Shown here: positions 9,278 through 19,297 of the stretch, piece by piece
Layout of the letters: each line of letters opens with the position of its first letter
Numbering within the stretch: the first letter of the stretch is position 1
Assembly (NCBI GenBank): GCA_947683625.1
Contig: CANTUR010000242.1
Coordinates: forward strand, 1,101,872-1,165,871
Direction: 5' to 3'
DNA length: 64,000 bases
From: Mallotus nudiflorus
Lineage: Eukaryota > Streptophyta > Magnoliopsida > Malpighiales > Euphorbiaceae
Made by a program: the position numbers and the translations under genes
The notes under the pieces: generated by a model
Database searches by the model: none
What the model was told of the DNA's origin: nothing
What the model saw: only the letters and a program-made list of their open reading frames with translations

Positions 9278-12005
9278 TGTCACGATCCGAACTCGAGGGC
9301 ACGTGACCGGCACTAGGGAATGGGTAAGCATAAGGCCCCCGAAACCCGTAGTAAGCCTAAAGGAAAAATAAAAAAAATAAAAAAAAAATAAAACCATTCA
9401 CATATTAAACTTTACTTTAAAACAAAACACATTATCAAACTGATTTTTCTCAGAATACACAAATTCATCTGCTTAAATAATAATGTATTTCAACGTCTCA
9501 TATTATAAATCAGAGAATCTTATACGCAAGCGTGGTTATACACAAATAAATTACATAATTATGTTTAAACCATACAGATCTGTAATACATATACTACTGC
9601 AGCAACCTAGATTAGTACACAGTACAGCTTATAATGACCTACATAAAATTGTCGGTGAAGAAGAAATTCGACGTAGAGGTAGTCTGAGGTCGAACTCTCA
9701 AGCTCCTGAAAAAAAAATAAATTGAGGGGAATCAGACCTCACTGAGTAAGTCAATAAAAGAGCTGTACGGTTTGAAAATCTTTTTGAAAACTATATATAT
9801 ATTTATAGTGAAAATAATTTATAATATATAAGTATAACTTTTGAAAAATCTCGGTAGAACCCTAAACCCAAGTCTAATCGGCCAATTGGACCCACTTATT
9901 CCAACTAGACTACCGGTCCCCGAGAGCAAGGGCATCAACCGAGGCACCAAGCCGTAGTCATTCACTTAATCCAACTATATGGCTCTGGCGGTCCCCGAGA
10001 GCTAAGGCATCAACCGAGGCACCCATCCCAGTCCATTATTGACTTTCCAATCACTGGCGGTCCCCAAGAGCAAAGGCATCTACCGAGGCACCCGTCCCAG
10101 TTTAACATTCATCAATCATACAGTTATCGGATCCATCTCTCAATCTCTACCATGTGCACATAGTCCTGGTGAGGCCCACCAGGCAGCTCGTTCTACCAAA
10201 ATTTCTCAAATCGATTTTGAATAAATAAAATGCATTTAAATCGTAAATAATAGCATTAAATTAAATAAATCATATAATCAATATAATAGAAATACGAGCG
10301 CATGCATTATTTAAATAAACACATGCACAGATCATTTTATCGACTTACAGGATGAATGTGAAGGCTGACGACCACGCGTCTGCCTCGGTCTCACAGCTTC
10401 TGCTCCGATATGCTCTAAAAGAAAATAATGAATCGACTTTTTAAAACATGACTAAGGAATCGAAATCAGGAATCAACAAAATAATAAAATTCCAAACTGA
10501 CTCGATGAAAACCGGACGAGACTCGACAGACAGGATTTAACCTAACTAACGGTAGGAATTTTACGGATATCACGTTTTACGAGAAAATCTTTCGAAATTT
10601 CGACAGAATCTCCTCTGTAAAACGGATATCTCTCTACCAAAGGTAGAGCCAGACCTGCATAAAAAATGCACTTCTAATTTCCACAACCATTCACACTCGA
10701 GTCGGGCTCTCAAAAATACAATTTGCTCCGACCGAGATCACAACTCAATAAAATATCAGAAATTAATAATATTTGTTTCTTAAATACATATATCATATAC
10801 ATACATACTAGAATAGATGAAAATTATATAAAATCTTCATTATTCAAAATTGAGCAATTAAATTTGTATTCCAATCATATTAAAATTATAATTATAGCCC
10901 AAATTAAAACTAGTGCAATGTATTATATGTATATATATATATATATATATTGGAATTTGATATTCAAAATTTACACTACTTAGGAAATTATGTAAATTAA
11001 TTTATAAAAATTATCTAAACCCTTTAATTATTAATAAAACTAATTAAAATATATATATTTATCATATTTAGTGTAAAATTACATTTTTTTACCCCCCTAA
11101 AATACATAATTTACATAATGAGCTTTTAATACTGAAAATAATTCCTTAAAATTATTTAATCATGTCAAAAATTCATTTTCTCAAGATACATTTTCTTAAT
11201 ATAATTAAAACATTTAATTAACCAACAAATAATAACACCAAAAATGCCAATTATTATTATTTGCTATTATTATAATTAATTTTCGAAAATTCCTAAAATA
11301 GTATGAAAATTTTTCAAAATTCACTAAAAATCAAAATAAATACCAAAAATTTCAATAAATTTTATTTTACTTAAAATAATTAATAACAATCACCCTAATT
11401 GCTAATTATGGCTAAATAAATATCCAAATAAACATTAAATAAATTCTGAAAATTCAATTTAATTACCAAAAATTCAAGAAAATTTAAACCAACTCAAATG
11501 CATGTTAACCAACACTAATCACCCTAGAATTGCCAAGATCGGGCAGAAAATTGAAGGAAGAAAAGGAGGAATAGGGTGAGTGTTACTCATTACCTGCAGG
11601 CCGAAGAAGATGGGAAAGATGAGCTTGCTGTCGCCGGGAAGGAGAAGGGGAGAAGAAGCAGCACAAACGAGATGGACAGCAACGGCAAGCGGAGGATCAC
11701 TGGCAGGAAGGTGCTGTCACGCGTAGGGAGGGAGCTTGCTGCCAGACGGAGGAGGAAGAAGAAGAAGTGCAGCAGCAGCTGCCAGGCTTGGGGAGCTCCT
11801 GAAGCACGGCGGAGATGGAGTCTTCCGGTCAAAGGCGAGGGCGGCACAGGGAGGGTAGGGAGCAGCAGGGTGACGGACGGGGAAGGAGGTGTAGAGGGGT
11901 CTATTGCTTCGGTTTGGTTTCCTTCTAACTCTAACTATACATATATATATATATATATATACACAATGTGTACTCAAGTATAATAGTATACGTATGTATA
12001 TATTG

Positions 12006-12043
<38 letters not shown>

Positions 12044-12308
12044 TATATATGTATATGTATGTAAACATACACTACATGAAAATGTATATAATTATCCTTT
12101 ATACTATATTATATATACATTTATGTGCATATTTATATATACATACATATGAATAAATATACACATTTAAACCAACATTTAACCTAAAATAAAATATTAA
12201 CACAATCATACTATAATATAATGCAAATTAACTATTACTAGTACTATTTGAGAAAAATTATGTCCCTTTTTATTTAAATAATTATATATATATATATAGG
12301 GTATTACA
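9278..12308 (-). mobile_element. solo LTR 1 (3.0 kb, Ty3/gypsy-like family)
   Basis: Starts TGTCACGATCC, ends TATTACA, and is flanked by a perfect 5-bp duplication AAAAT (9273-9277 and 12309-12313). Read on the minus strand it begins TGTAATA and ends GTGACA, the ends I associate with long-LTR Tekay/Del-type chromoviruses, hence the strand. No primer site, polyprotein or second LTR is present, so it is a solo LTR left by LTR-LTR recombination. It contains a GC-rich stretch (~11540-11930) in otherwise AT-rich DNA, several AT microsatellites (10925-10950, 11938-11960, 12008-12036) and a hairpin minisatellite. It interrupts the captured-gene block. Confidence 0.85.
9908..10101. repeat. hairpin-bounded minisatellite in solo LTR 1
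   Basis: About three units share a core, GGTCCCCGAGAGC then GGCATCAACCGAGGCACC. Unit 1 is bracketed by GACTAC (9908-9913) and GTAGTC (9954-9959). Unit 3 is bracketed by ACTGG (10053-10057) and CCAGT (10097-10101). Unit 2 has only a CTGG/CCAG bracket. The core is conserved while the arms differ but stay complementary. Confidence 0.65.
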
Positions 12309-12739
12309 AAAATAGCCTCCAAATTTCCATTGTTTAAAAAATTACCATTTGATCTCTTTCTTCTCTAATTGAGCAAAATATTTTTATAAAATTTTTCTAA
12401 GTTTATTTTTTGTAGAAAATTTTTTCAAACATGAATTCTTTGTTTACACATTTTTTTTACTTTAAGAAAAGATGACAGAATTATATCCATTAAGATATAG
12501 AAAAATCGACATATATAATATTTAGTTTTTTCTACTAACAACTGCAAGTATTAAAAACAAAATACAAAATCTTTGTCCATTTTTTATACTTTGAAAAGTA
12601 GTTTTATGTTAAACAGGCAATCAATTAGAGAACAAAAAGGATTACAATTGATTAATTTCACTCTAATCCTAAAACACCAATGAGACCATAAGACTGAATA
12701 CTTGACCCTTGCTGAAAGCAGGATGTAATCATAAAAAGA

Positions 12740-12925
12740 AGAAAAACTGGATTGACAAGGTTCGTTCCAACCGATGAATAAGGATGAGAGTCCTGCAACA
12801 CCGTACTTTCAACCAAGTAGTGCTACTCTACCAAGGATGAATCGGGACTGGCAGCATAAGACCATGCAAAAACATCTTTGTATTCAGCTAGAATAGAGCT
12901 AAGCGTTGTTGTCAGAAGGAAAGAA
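12740..12925 (-). other. short open segment resembling a gypsy polyprotein motif
   Basis: Minus-strand reading gives ILAEYKDVFAWSYAASPDSS, then LVE and a stop. EYKDVFAWSY is a common start of the reverse transcriptase region in plant gypsy polyproteins. The rest does not follow that family, so this may be a fragment or a chance match, or an exon of another captured gene. Confidence 0.25.
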
Positions 12926-13258
12926 AGTCCGTTGTAGAGAGAGAACTACAGTACCTGTTAGCTGCTTGCTGTCTGAAGATAATATTTAGCACTCTTAAGC
13001 ATCTTTAAGTACCATTATCTGCCGTAACTCCTTTTAGAGCATGAGCAATAGACTTCAAGAGAATTTTAGTAGCATAGCTTATTTCTGCTTTAAAATTGTT
13101 TAAATGAAATGAACGCTTTGACCTCTTAAAAGTTGCAATAGCCTCTCACCACCACCTAGACTCCTATTTTCATCATCATGCTACAGGTAATACAACATAA
13201 ATTGTTGGCATAAAATATTTTAATTCACAACAGAGAAGTGAATGATAAAGTCACAAAC

Positions 13259-13464
13259 TGTTTTGCAAATGACTTCTCAAGCACTACTGTGAATTCTAAC
13301 TTGTTTTGCGGCAGAGAACCAACTGTATACAGAATTTTCTCGCCATCATAAGCAAACTTTGAACCGCCAAGTTCAGAAGAGTATGTTTGGTAAAGCCTAT
13401 CAATTAGCTTTCGGCCAATTCCCTTGCTTTCAATAGCTCTCTTATCTTCTGAAGTAAAAGAAAC
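13259..13464 (-). pseudogene. Argonaute exon (AGO4/6/16-clade-like), captured
   Basis: A single minus-strand exon, preceded by TTTGCAG and followed by a GT, encodes FTSEDKRAIESKGIGRKLID, then RLYQTYSSELGGSKFAYDGE and KILYTVGSLPQNKLEFTVVL. This is the N domain of plant Argonautes, just before the linker to PAZ; FAYDGEK and the LPQNK-FTVVLE stretch are diagnostic. The exon is open with no lesion. PAZ, MID and PIWI regions and the slicer residues are absent. An ORF start upstream (13515) is intronic. Neighbours are a GSNOR fragment upstream and the solo LTR downstream. Identity strong; clade assignment is only a likeness. Confidence 0.85.
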
Positions 13465-14151
13465 CTGCAAATAGAATGGCACATTTACAAAAGCAAATGT
13501 TGGTATATAATACAACTAACTTATTGTTTTTCAATAATGCATCATTGACGTGAATTATGCATATATATACACATACAAAGAACCTCACCAATCGACATCC
13601 ACTGAGGAGGTCTAATTGTGCACTTTCCATGCTTCTTTAAAGCTACTGCTAATCACAATGGTACCTGAGCAGCTAGTTGTGGATAAAACAGGCCATAATC
13701 ACCCTGTCATTTTGTTAAATCCAATAAATCACAAATACAATAACAGCTGCTATTCAATACAAATTATACAAAATTACAAAGACAGAGAAATTACAGAGAT
13801 GAAATTGAGAGAATCCATTCTTAGATTAGGAACAATTTCTACTAATTCATATTCTGCCATAAATTCAACCTAAGAAGCAAAAAAAAAAATAAAAGAATCA
13901 ATCAATTCAAATACAATAAAATCAACTAAAATAAAAGAAGTAATTAACTATATGCATATACCTCTTCTGGAGAGAATAGAGATACCTAAGAGTTAGATTG
14001 GCCGGCCATTTCTGATACTTTTCTGAATCTTAAACTAACATCATCAACTAAAAGCAAGAAATAACATAATGCAATTTCCGAGCTTCAGTCCAATTTGATA
14101 TACAAATGTTAAAACAGCCAAGAAAGCAAAACATCACAACATAAATAACTC

Positions 14152-14160
<9 letters not shown>

Positions 14161-14199
<39 letters not shown>
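14161..14199. repeat. (TA)n microsatellite
   Basis: About 39 bp of uninterrupted TA just downstream of the GSNOR fragment. Confidence 0.95.
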
Positions 14200-14201
<2 letters not shown>

Positions 14202-14260
14202 AATTTATGCAAAGCACTGTCTCTTCCAAGTAAATACAGAAAATAGTGAAAAGTAAGGAT

Positions 14261-14571
14261 CTTGCCATTCTAAGTGTAAGAATCAGTGCGACAAAGAGCA
14301 GTGAAGAGAATCTTAACTCGAACCTCACCAGCTTAAGGAGGAGCAACCTGTACAACTTCTATTATTAATGGCTTGTTTGGCTCATAGGCAACAATAGCTA
14401 CTCTTTTTTTTTTCAAAAAACAAATATTAAATTTGAGTCAATCCAAACAGATCATATCATAGATCAGACTTACATCCCATTTTTCTTGAAAAAAAGGAAA
14501 GAAATGTAGAGATAGATACAGAACAATCGGAGGTTACCTTCACAGGTGGTGACCTGGCCTTTAGTAGCCAT
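14261..14571 (-). pseudogene. S-nitrosoglutathione reductase / class III alcohol dehydrogenase, first two exons
   Basis: Exon 1 (14571-14538) holds the initiator and MATKGQVTTCE, then GTAACC. Exon 2 (14397-14261) gives AIVAYEPNKPLIIEVVQVAP, then the AGEVRVKILFTALCRTDSYT stretch. This is the N-terminus of plant GSNOR (glutathione-dependent formaldehyde dehydrogenase). Two in-frame stops occur: TAA (plus 14333-14335) where the family has Gln, and TAG (plus 14270-14272) where it has Trp. The zinc-ligand context ALCHTD reads ALCRTD, so the conserved His is lost. The donor after GK is degraded. The rest of the enzyme is absent. The intron holds a TA microsatellite elsewhere (14161-14199). Confidence 0.88.
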
Positions 14572-15699
14572 TGAAGAAAAAAAGAGCAGTGAAGCAATAG
14601 AAAATGGCCAAGCAAAAGCAGATTTTTTTCTTTTGGTGATTACAGATGGTTTTTAACCTCTCCTATCTGAGGTTCAAACTCATTACTGCATCTTCCAATT
14701 GTATCATTTCACCCCATCACCAATTCCCTTTTCATGCCATGATGCAAGTGTTGTCGGATAAGCCAATTCAATAATGCCATTTCTCGGTCCTAAGGCAATG
14801 CACCAACTGATCTCACTGCCCATATCTGAGAGAGGGGGCAGCTTTCATTTGTATATAAAAGAGCCTTCGCCATATAATCTAATGTATTCTACTAGATGAG
14901 GGTACTTATGTTAACCCTCTTCTAAGGATAATATGAGGAGGCTCCAAGTATCGCACAATCAAACACATAGTACGGTTAAAATGATAAACTTCAGGAACAT
15001 GTTCAGGGCATAACTTGCCATGCTCTTTAAGTGTTCGAGCTTTAAAATAGGATCTTTTCTTGGTCATATGCCGTGATTGTCTAATACAACGTATATAAGG
15101 AAGCGAATATACTTGAAAACAGCTAAAAAAATGAGAACAACACCATATGATTCTTTAGCAATAGAAGAGTTTAGCTCAACAATAAATTGAACTTCACAAG
15201 TTCTTATATGGCTCCAATAGTACAACTTTAAATGTCTATATAAATTCTAATTTTTTCCAATTCTTAAACAACACATTTTCTATTTCCTAATACAGTAATC
15301 AAATCCAATCTTGAAAGGAAAAAATAAATCAAAACACTAAGCATAAATTTTATTTATTTCTTCCATTAAAAACTCCAAAAATATATAGAAATCTTATCCA
15401 ATAAATCAGAGGACCCATTTCCCAAAGATTCAATCTTTTACCCACTTAATAAAAGGAACCATCGTATCTAACAACTATGTAGCCAAAATTGAGATTCCCA
15501 TCTCTGAATTCTTTGATCTTCAAATCATCAAGATTGAAAAATTTGACCTTCTTGAGGAATATGAAATGAATTAATGATCATTGGCAACAGTATAAATTGA
15601 TTAATTAAATATGTATATGGCAAAGACTGATTTAGGCTGTTATGATCAAATTTTGGAATACTTATGTATATGCCAGTGTATAAATTGATTTCTTTATGT

Positions 15700-16247
15700 T
15701 AAGTTCTGAGTATCCAGAAGTACTCTTAGAGGAAGTAGTGAAGCAATAACAAAAGGGTCATCCACAGAAGCAACATGATTGCTCACCTACAAAAAATGGC
15801 GTGAAAAAAGAGTTAACAATTACCTCATTATCACACTCATCTAGTGGTCTAGTAATATCAATAGATAAGCAGTAAAGCTGAGATGTAAATTCCAGCTTGC
15901 ATAACCTGAAATTGCATAAAATTACACAAACCTATAATTTAAATCCAAGATAGGCGAATGATTTATACCGTCAGAAGGGGTTCATTCCTGGGCCTATAAA
16001 GCAATGCATTGTGCAATTTCTCTAATCCATAGACATGTTACACCAGAGAACAAACGTTAAAAAAATTCAATAAAAAAATATGGATACGACTGATCCCCAG
16101 CAGCAGCTATTCCACATTACCTGAACACGATTAAGGCCATTCATGAATACATGACACATATTTCCAATGAGAGGAACAGCAACAAATTGAAGCATGAGAA
16201 TAATAACTGATTCTTCTTCAGTAGTGAATTCTCTACTAACTACACTC
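15700..16247 (-). pseudogene. tafazzin-type acyltransferase (N-acyl-PE synthase-like) fragment
   Basis: Three minus-strand exons match plant tafazzin-like proteins of the At1g78690/At3g05510 type. The first (~16247-16121) gives SREFTTEEES, then MLQFVAVPLIGNMCHVFMNG and LNRVQ, followed by a GT donor. The second (16034-15969) is 22 codons, VYGLEKLHNALLYRPRNEPL then LT, with a donor but no clear AG acceptor. The third (15786-15700) gives VSNHVASVDDPFVIASLLPL, then RVLLDTQN. The last runs into a stop. NH-x-(4)D is present here as NHVASVDD, the PlsC-type catalytic motif block I. Blocks II-IV are missing, so no enzyme can be made. Open frame 16579-16349 upstream is unrecognised and may be captured 5' sequence. 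Confidence 0.85.
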
Positions 16248-16783
16248 AAATAAACCAATATTTGAATAACTGATTCTTTTTCGATACGATAAAAAAAAAA
16301 AAAAAGCTTAAATTCACAGGTACAAAAACGATTAGATTAAACAACAGGCTATGCATAGCTAACCTCTTTTACGATAGAAGGCAGAAGAAGACTGCAAAGA
16401 ACCTTCGCGAAAGTTACGGAAGCGAGTGATCCACTGTTGAACTTTGGAAGAGAAATCATCTGGAACCGTTCAACAACAGGAGAAGCAATTATGATATGAG
16501 ATCGGAGGCCGACAATCAACACCGTGACTCCAGGGAGTGACAGAGCAGCGGAACAGTGAAAATAGGAAGTAGAAAGCAAAAATAATTAAACGAACTTGAA
16601 AACGTAAATTGCTAAAGGAGGAATAAGAAAAGAAAGGAAACTCAAGGGAAGGAAGAAACGAAAATTGAAGTTAAAGGACAGACCATTTAAAACACTAAAC
16701 AGCAGAATCAAAACAACAATGAACAATAGCTAAGAAGCATAGTCAGTGCCACACTAATGACATGAAGTGGCATAATTAATAAA

Positions 16784-16786
<3 letters not shown>

Positions 16787-16816
<30 letters not shown>
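16787..16816. repeat. (TA)n microsatellite, insertion site of the mini-LTR array
   Basis: About 30 bp of TA directly before the first 150-bp LTR of the tandem array. Flanks of the array are ATATA (16812-16816) and ATATG (17548-17552), so an exact target duplication cannot be proven. Confidence 0.85.
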
Positions 16817-16820
<4 letters not shown>

Positions 16821-17547
16821 ATAAACAACTTGTAAATATTATTCGCTTTGGTACTTCAAGACCTCACGGCTTTTAAATGCATCTACAAGTAAAGGCTTCA
16901 AGCCCTGCTTATAAGCACGCACACAATTTCGTGTGCGAGCGATGTGATGATAACGTGTTATAAACAGCGAGCGATGTGGGAACTTCAGGTTCACAACACA
17001 CCCTCCCATCGCGAGTATCGTGATGATAACGTGTTATAAACAGCTTGTAGATATTGTCCGCTTTGGTACTTCAGGACCTCACGGCTTTTAAACGCGTCTA
17101 CAAGTAAAGGCTTCAAGCCCTACTTATAAGCACGCATACAATCTCGTGTGCGAGCGATGTGGGAACTTCAAGTTCACAATACACCCTCCCATCGCGAGCA
17201 TCGTGCTGATAACGTGTTATAAACAGCTTGTAGATATTGTCCGCTTTGATACTTCAGGACCTCACGGCTTTTAAACGCGCCTACAAGTAAAGGCTTCAGG
17301 CCCTGCTTATAAGCACGCACACAATCTTGTGTGCGAGCGATGTGGGAACTTCAGGTTCACAACACACCCTCCCATTGCGAGCATCGTGCTGATAACGTGT
17401 TATAAACAGCTTGTAGATATTGTCCGCTTTGGTACTTCATGACCTCACGACTTTTAAACGCGTCTACAAGGAAATGCTTCAGGCCCTGCTTATAAGTACG
17501 CACACAATCTCATATGCGAGCGATATGGGAACTTCAGGTTCACAACA
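16817..17547 (-). mobile_element. tandem array of a very small TRIM-like LTR element
   Basis: Four LTRs lie at 16817-16998, 17032-17181, 17215-17364 and 17398-17547. Three are exactly 150 bp and the first has a 32-bp insertion. They are separated by three 33-bp internals (16999-17031, 17182-17214, 17365-17397). On the minus strand each LTR starts TGTTGTGAAC (or a close variant), carries a TATA-like GCTTATAAGC, and ends TTATAACA. The internal begins CGTTATCAGCACGATG, a position and sequence like a tRNA-Met primer site, and ends in a purine tract, GATGGGAGGG, before the next LTR. No coding capacity, so mobility would depend on another element. The arrangement LTR-int repeated is a product expected from unequal recombination between LTRs of one small element. 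Confidence 0.8.
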
Positions 17548-17707
17548 ATATGTATATTCTTATGTTAAATTTTCCATCCAAATTGCGGTTAAGATGTAAA
17601 TTATCAAAATAACTTTTGAACTAAAAATTGTTTATTCCACTATTTGAATATATTATATTATTCCCACCCATTCCCAATATATTTTTAAAAAAAATATTAT
17701 TAAACTA

Positions 17708-18743
17708 GTTCATTGACATATTTATGTTAAGATTATCATTAATTGACTTTAAATGGTTATTATATCTTTCAAACAAAAATAATGGATTTTAACTTTAATT
17801 CAAATAAAATTTTAATTAAATAACAATTATTTACTCTCAATTTCAATTTTTTTACCTTAAAAATTAACTCAAAATAATTATGTTACATAAAATAGTTAAT
17901 TAAGTAAATTCTCTTTTTAATAGTAAAATCAGGTAATTAAATTTCATAAATTAACTTTATTGTTAAATACAATTTATAAGTTATTCGCTTTTTTAATTAT
18001 TAAATATATCTTTATTATTAAAACACAACTCATAAGTAACAACTATTCTTGCATGCTTTGAAGTCTAAACTAGCAATATGTTGGACTTCTACCGGAAGTG
18101 CACAGATTGATAAATAATAAATCAGAAACTAAAGTATCGTTTGATATATTTAGAGCTTGCAAATAGGAATTGAATGAAACAAATAACAAGAAATTAACAA
18201 GTAAAGGAATGTAAATCAAACTATAACTAATCAATTTATGAGGAAGTGAATCAATATGAAAGCATGTTGTTGGGAAGTTGAATACCACATTATCCTTAAG
18301 CCAAATAGTAGATTAATTCAGTTCAATGCACACCTCAAGCTTTCATGATAATGATGATCTCCATAAACAAGCATCAATTAAATCTCAAAATATGGTTTAA
18401 CTCTCATCATTACCATAAAATAAGACAACATCAAACTTGCAAGGCATTAAGCAAACTTATAGAGGATTATATCTACTTAAGTTCTCTCAAGTCATTGATA
18501 AATCTAACAAGTATTTATGGGTCTATTAAATCTACCATTTGAGGTTGTATTTGGCTATAACACAACACACAACAAACTCAACAAAGACAATATGCAAGAT
18601 AAAGAATAATTAAATCTATTAAATGAATTTAAGTCAAATGGGTTTCCAACAATCCCAACAATAATAATAAACTTAGTCAAACACGGCTATAAAATCCATT
18701 ATTCAATATTCAATAACAATTCAAGATAATATCAAAACAATAA
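17708..18743. repeat. segmental duplication, copy A (truncated)
   Basis: Closely matches 21277-22396. Shared landmarks are GTTCATTG-CATATTTATG at the start, CTATTCTTGCATGCTTTGAA, and TTATGAGGAAGTGAATCAAT. Copy A lacks at least three short blocks present in copy B and ends abruptly at the decayed RLP exon. It includes 5' flank plus the first ~660 bp of the solo-LTR-like element of copy B. The ORFs 18070-18288 and 18345-18542 lie inside it and have counterparts in B, but no domain. Confidence 0.85.
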
Positions 18744-18802
18744 CAACTCAAGTTATGGAACTCAACCTTGAGTTCGCAAGGGACTGGAATTTTAGGAGAT
18801 TG

Positions 18803-19297
18803 ATACCTAAATGCCTATTTGTTTCTTCCCTTTCAATAGCTGAAAGTTCTATATTTAGAATTCAACCAAATAGTTGGTTGCATTAAGAATGAATGTTCAA
18901 ATATAATTAATTTACAAGCTTTCTCTTTTCATTGATTTATTAAATACATTTTTTAATATCTTGAGAATTTAGAGATTCTTAATTTAGGTTACAACGGATT
19001 TAGCAACAACATAATATAACCTCTAAGTGCTCTTTCATTTATTAAATCTTTATATTTATATGAGAAAAATCTGAATGGAAGACTTAATATTGAAGGTGAG
19101 TTTCAATTTGCTCTCTCGATTGTTTCTTTCTTTCTTTTTATCTCAAAACAAAATAAAAACTCATATTATATTATATTGTGTATCATTACTCATTTGGTGC
19201 AGATTTCAATAATTTAACAAGTTTTGAGGAGTTAAATCTAGAAGGCAATGAAATTGAAGGTTTTAAATCTTTTCACGGTATCTATGAACTAAGCAAA
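18803..19297 (+). pseudogene. LRR receptor-like protein fragment, decayed
   Basis: Plus-strand pieces read YLNAYLFLPFQ, TAG stop (18837-18839), LKVLYLEFNQIVGCIKNEC, then after a frame change ILNLGYNGFSNN and LSALSFIKSLYLYEKNLNGR up to a GT donor at 19096. A second exon from 19203 reads FNNLTSFEELNLEGNEIEGF, then KSFHG. These are consecutive leucine-rich repeats with the intron position typical of RLP1/13/14-like genes, the same family as the gene at the window start. At least one stop and one frameshift. No signal peptide, membrane helix or C-terminal part. It begins where duplication copy A ends. Confidence 0.8.

Noticed and set aside
11576..11983. 135-residue open frame in a GC-rich stretch, and overlapping frames on the other strand
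   Set aside because: It lies in solo LTR 1, is low-complexity (Gly/Arg/Lys-rich), is open on both strands, and the equivalent regions of LTRs 2 and 3 do not keep the frame.
10723..12156. Open frames rich in Ile and Tyr
   Set aside because: Products of TA microsatellites and AT-rich DNA in the solo LTR.
13565..13700. Possible further exon on the minus strand upstream of the Argonaute exon (reads ALKKHGKCTIRPPQWMSIGE)
   Set aside because: Looks protein-like and has a GTGAGG donor, but I cannot match it to any family and the Argonaute N-terminus does not contain it. Left unassigned.
16349..16579. 76-residue minus open frame upstream of the tafazzin-like exons
   Set aside because: May be captured 5' sequence, but its reading does not match the N-terminus of tafazzin-like proteins as I know it.
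16900..17420. 5S-rRNA-bearing TRIM (Cassandra) as an explanation of the array
   Set aside because: No 5S internal control region sequence is visible in the 150-bp LTR.
16817..17547. CRISPR-like appearance of the regular repeats
   Set aside because: Unit length of 183 bp with LTR ends, PBS-like and purine-tract words, and a plant nuclear context. The spacers are near-identical internals, not unique.
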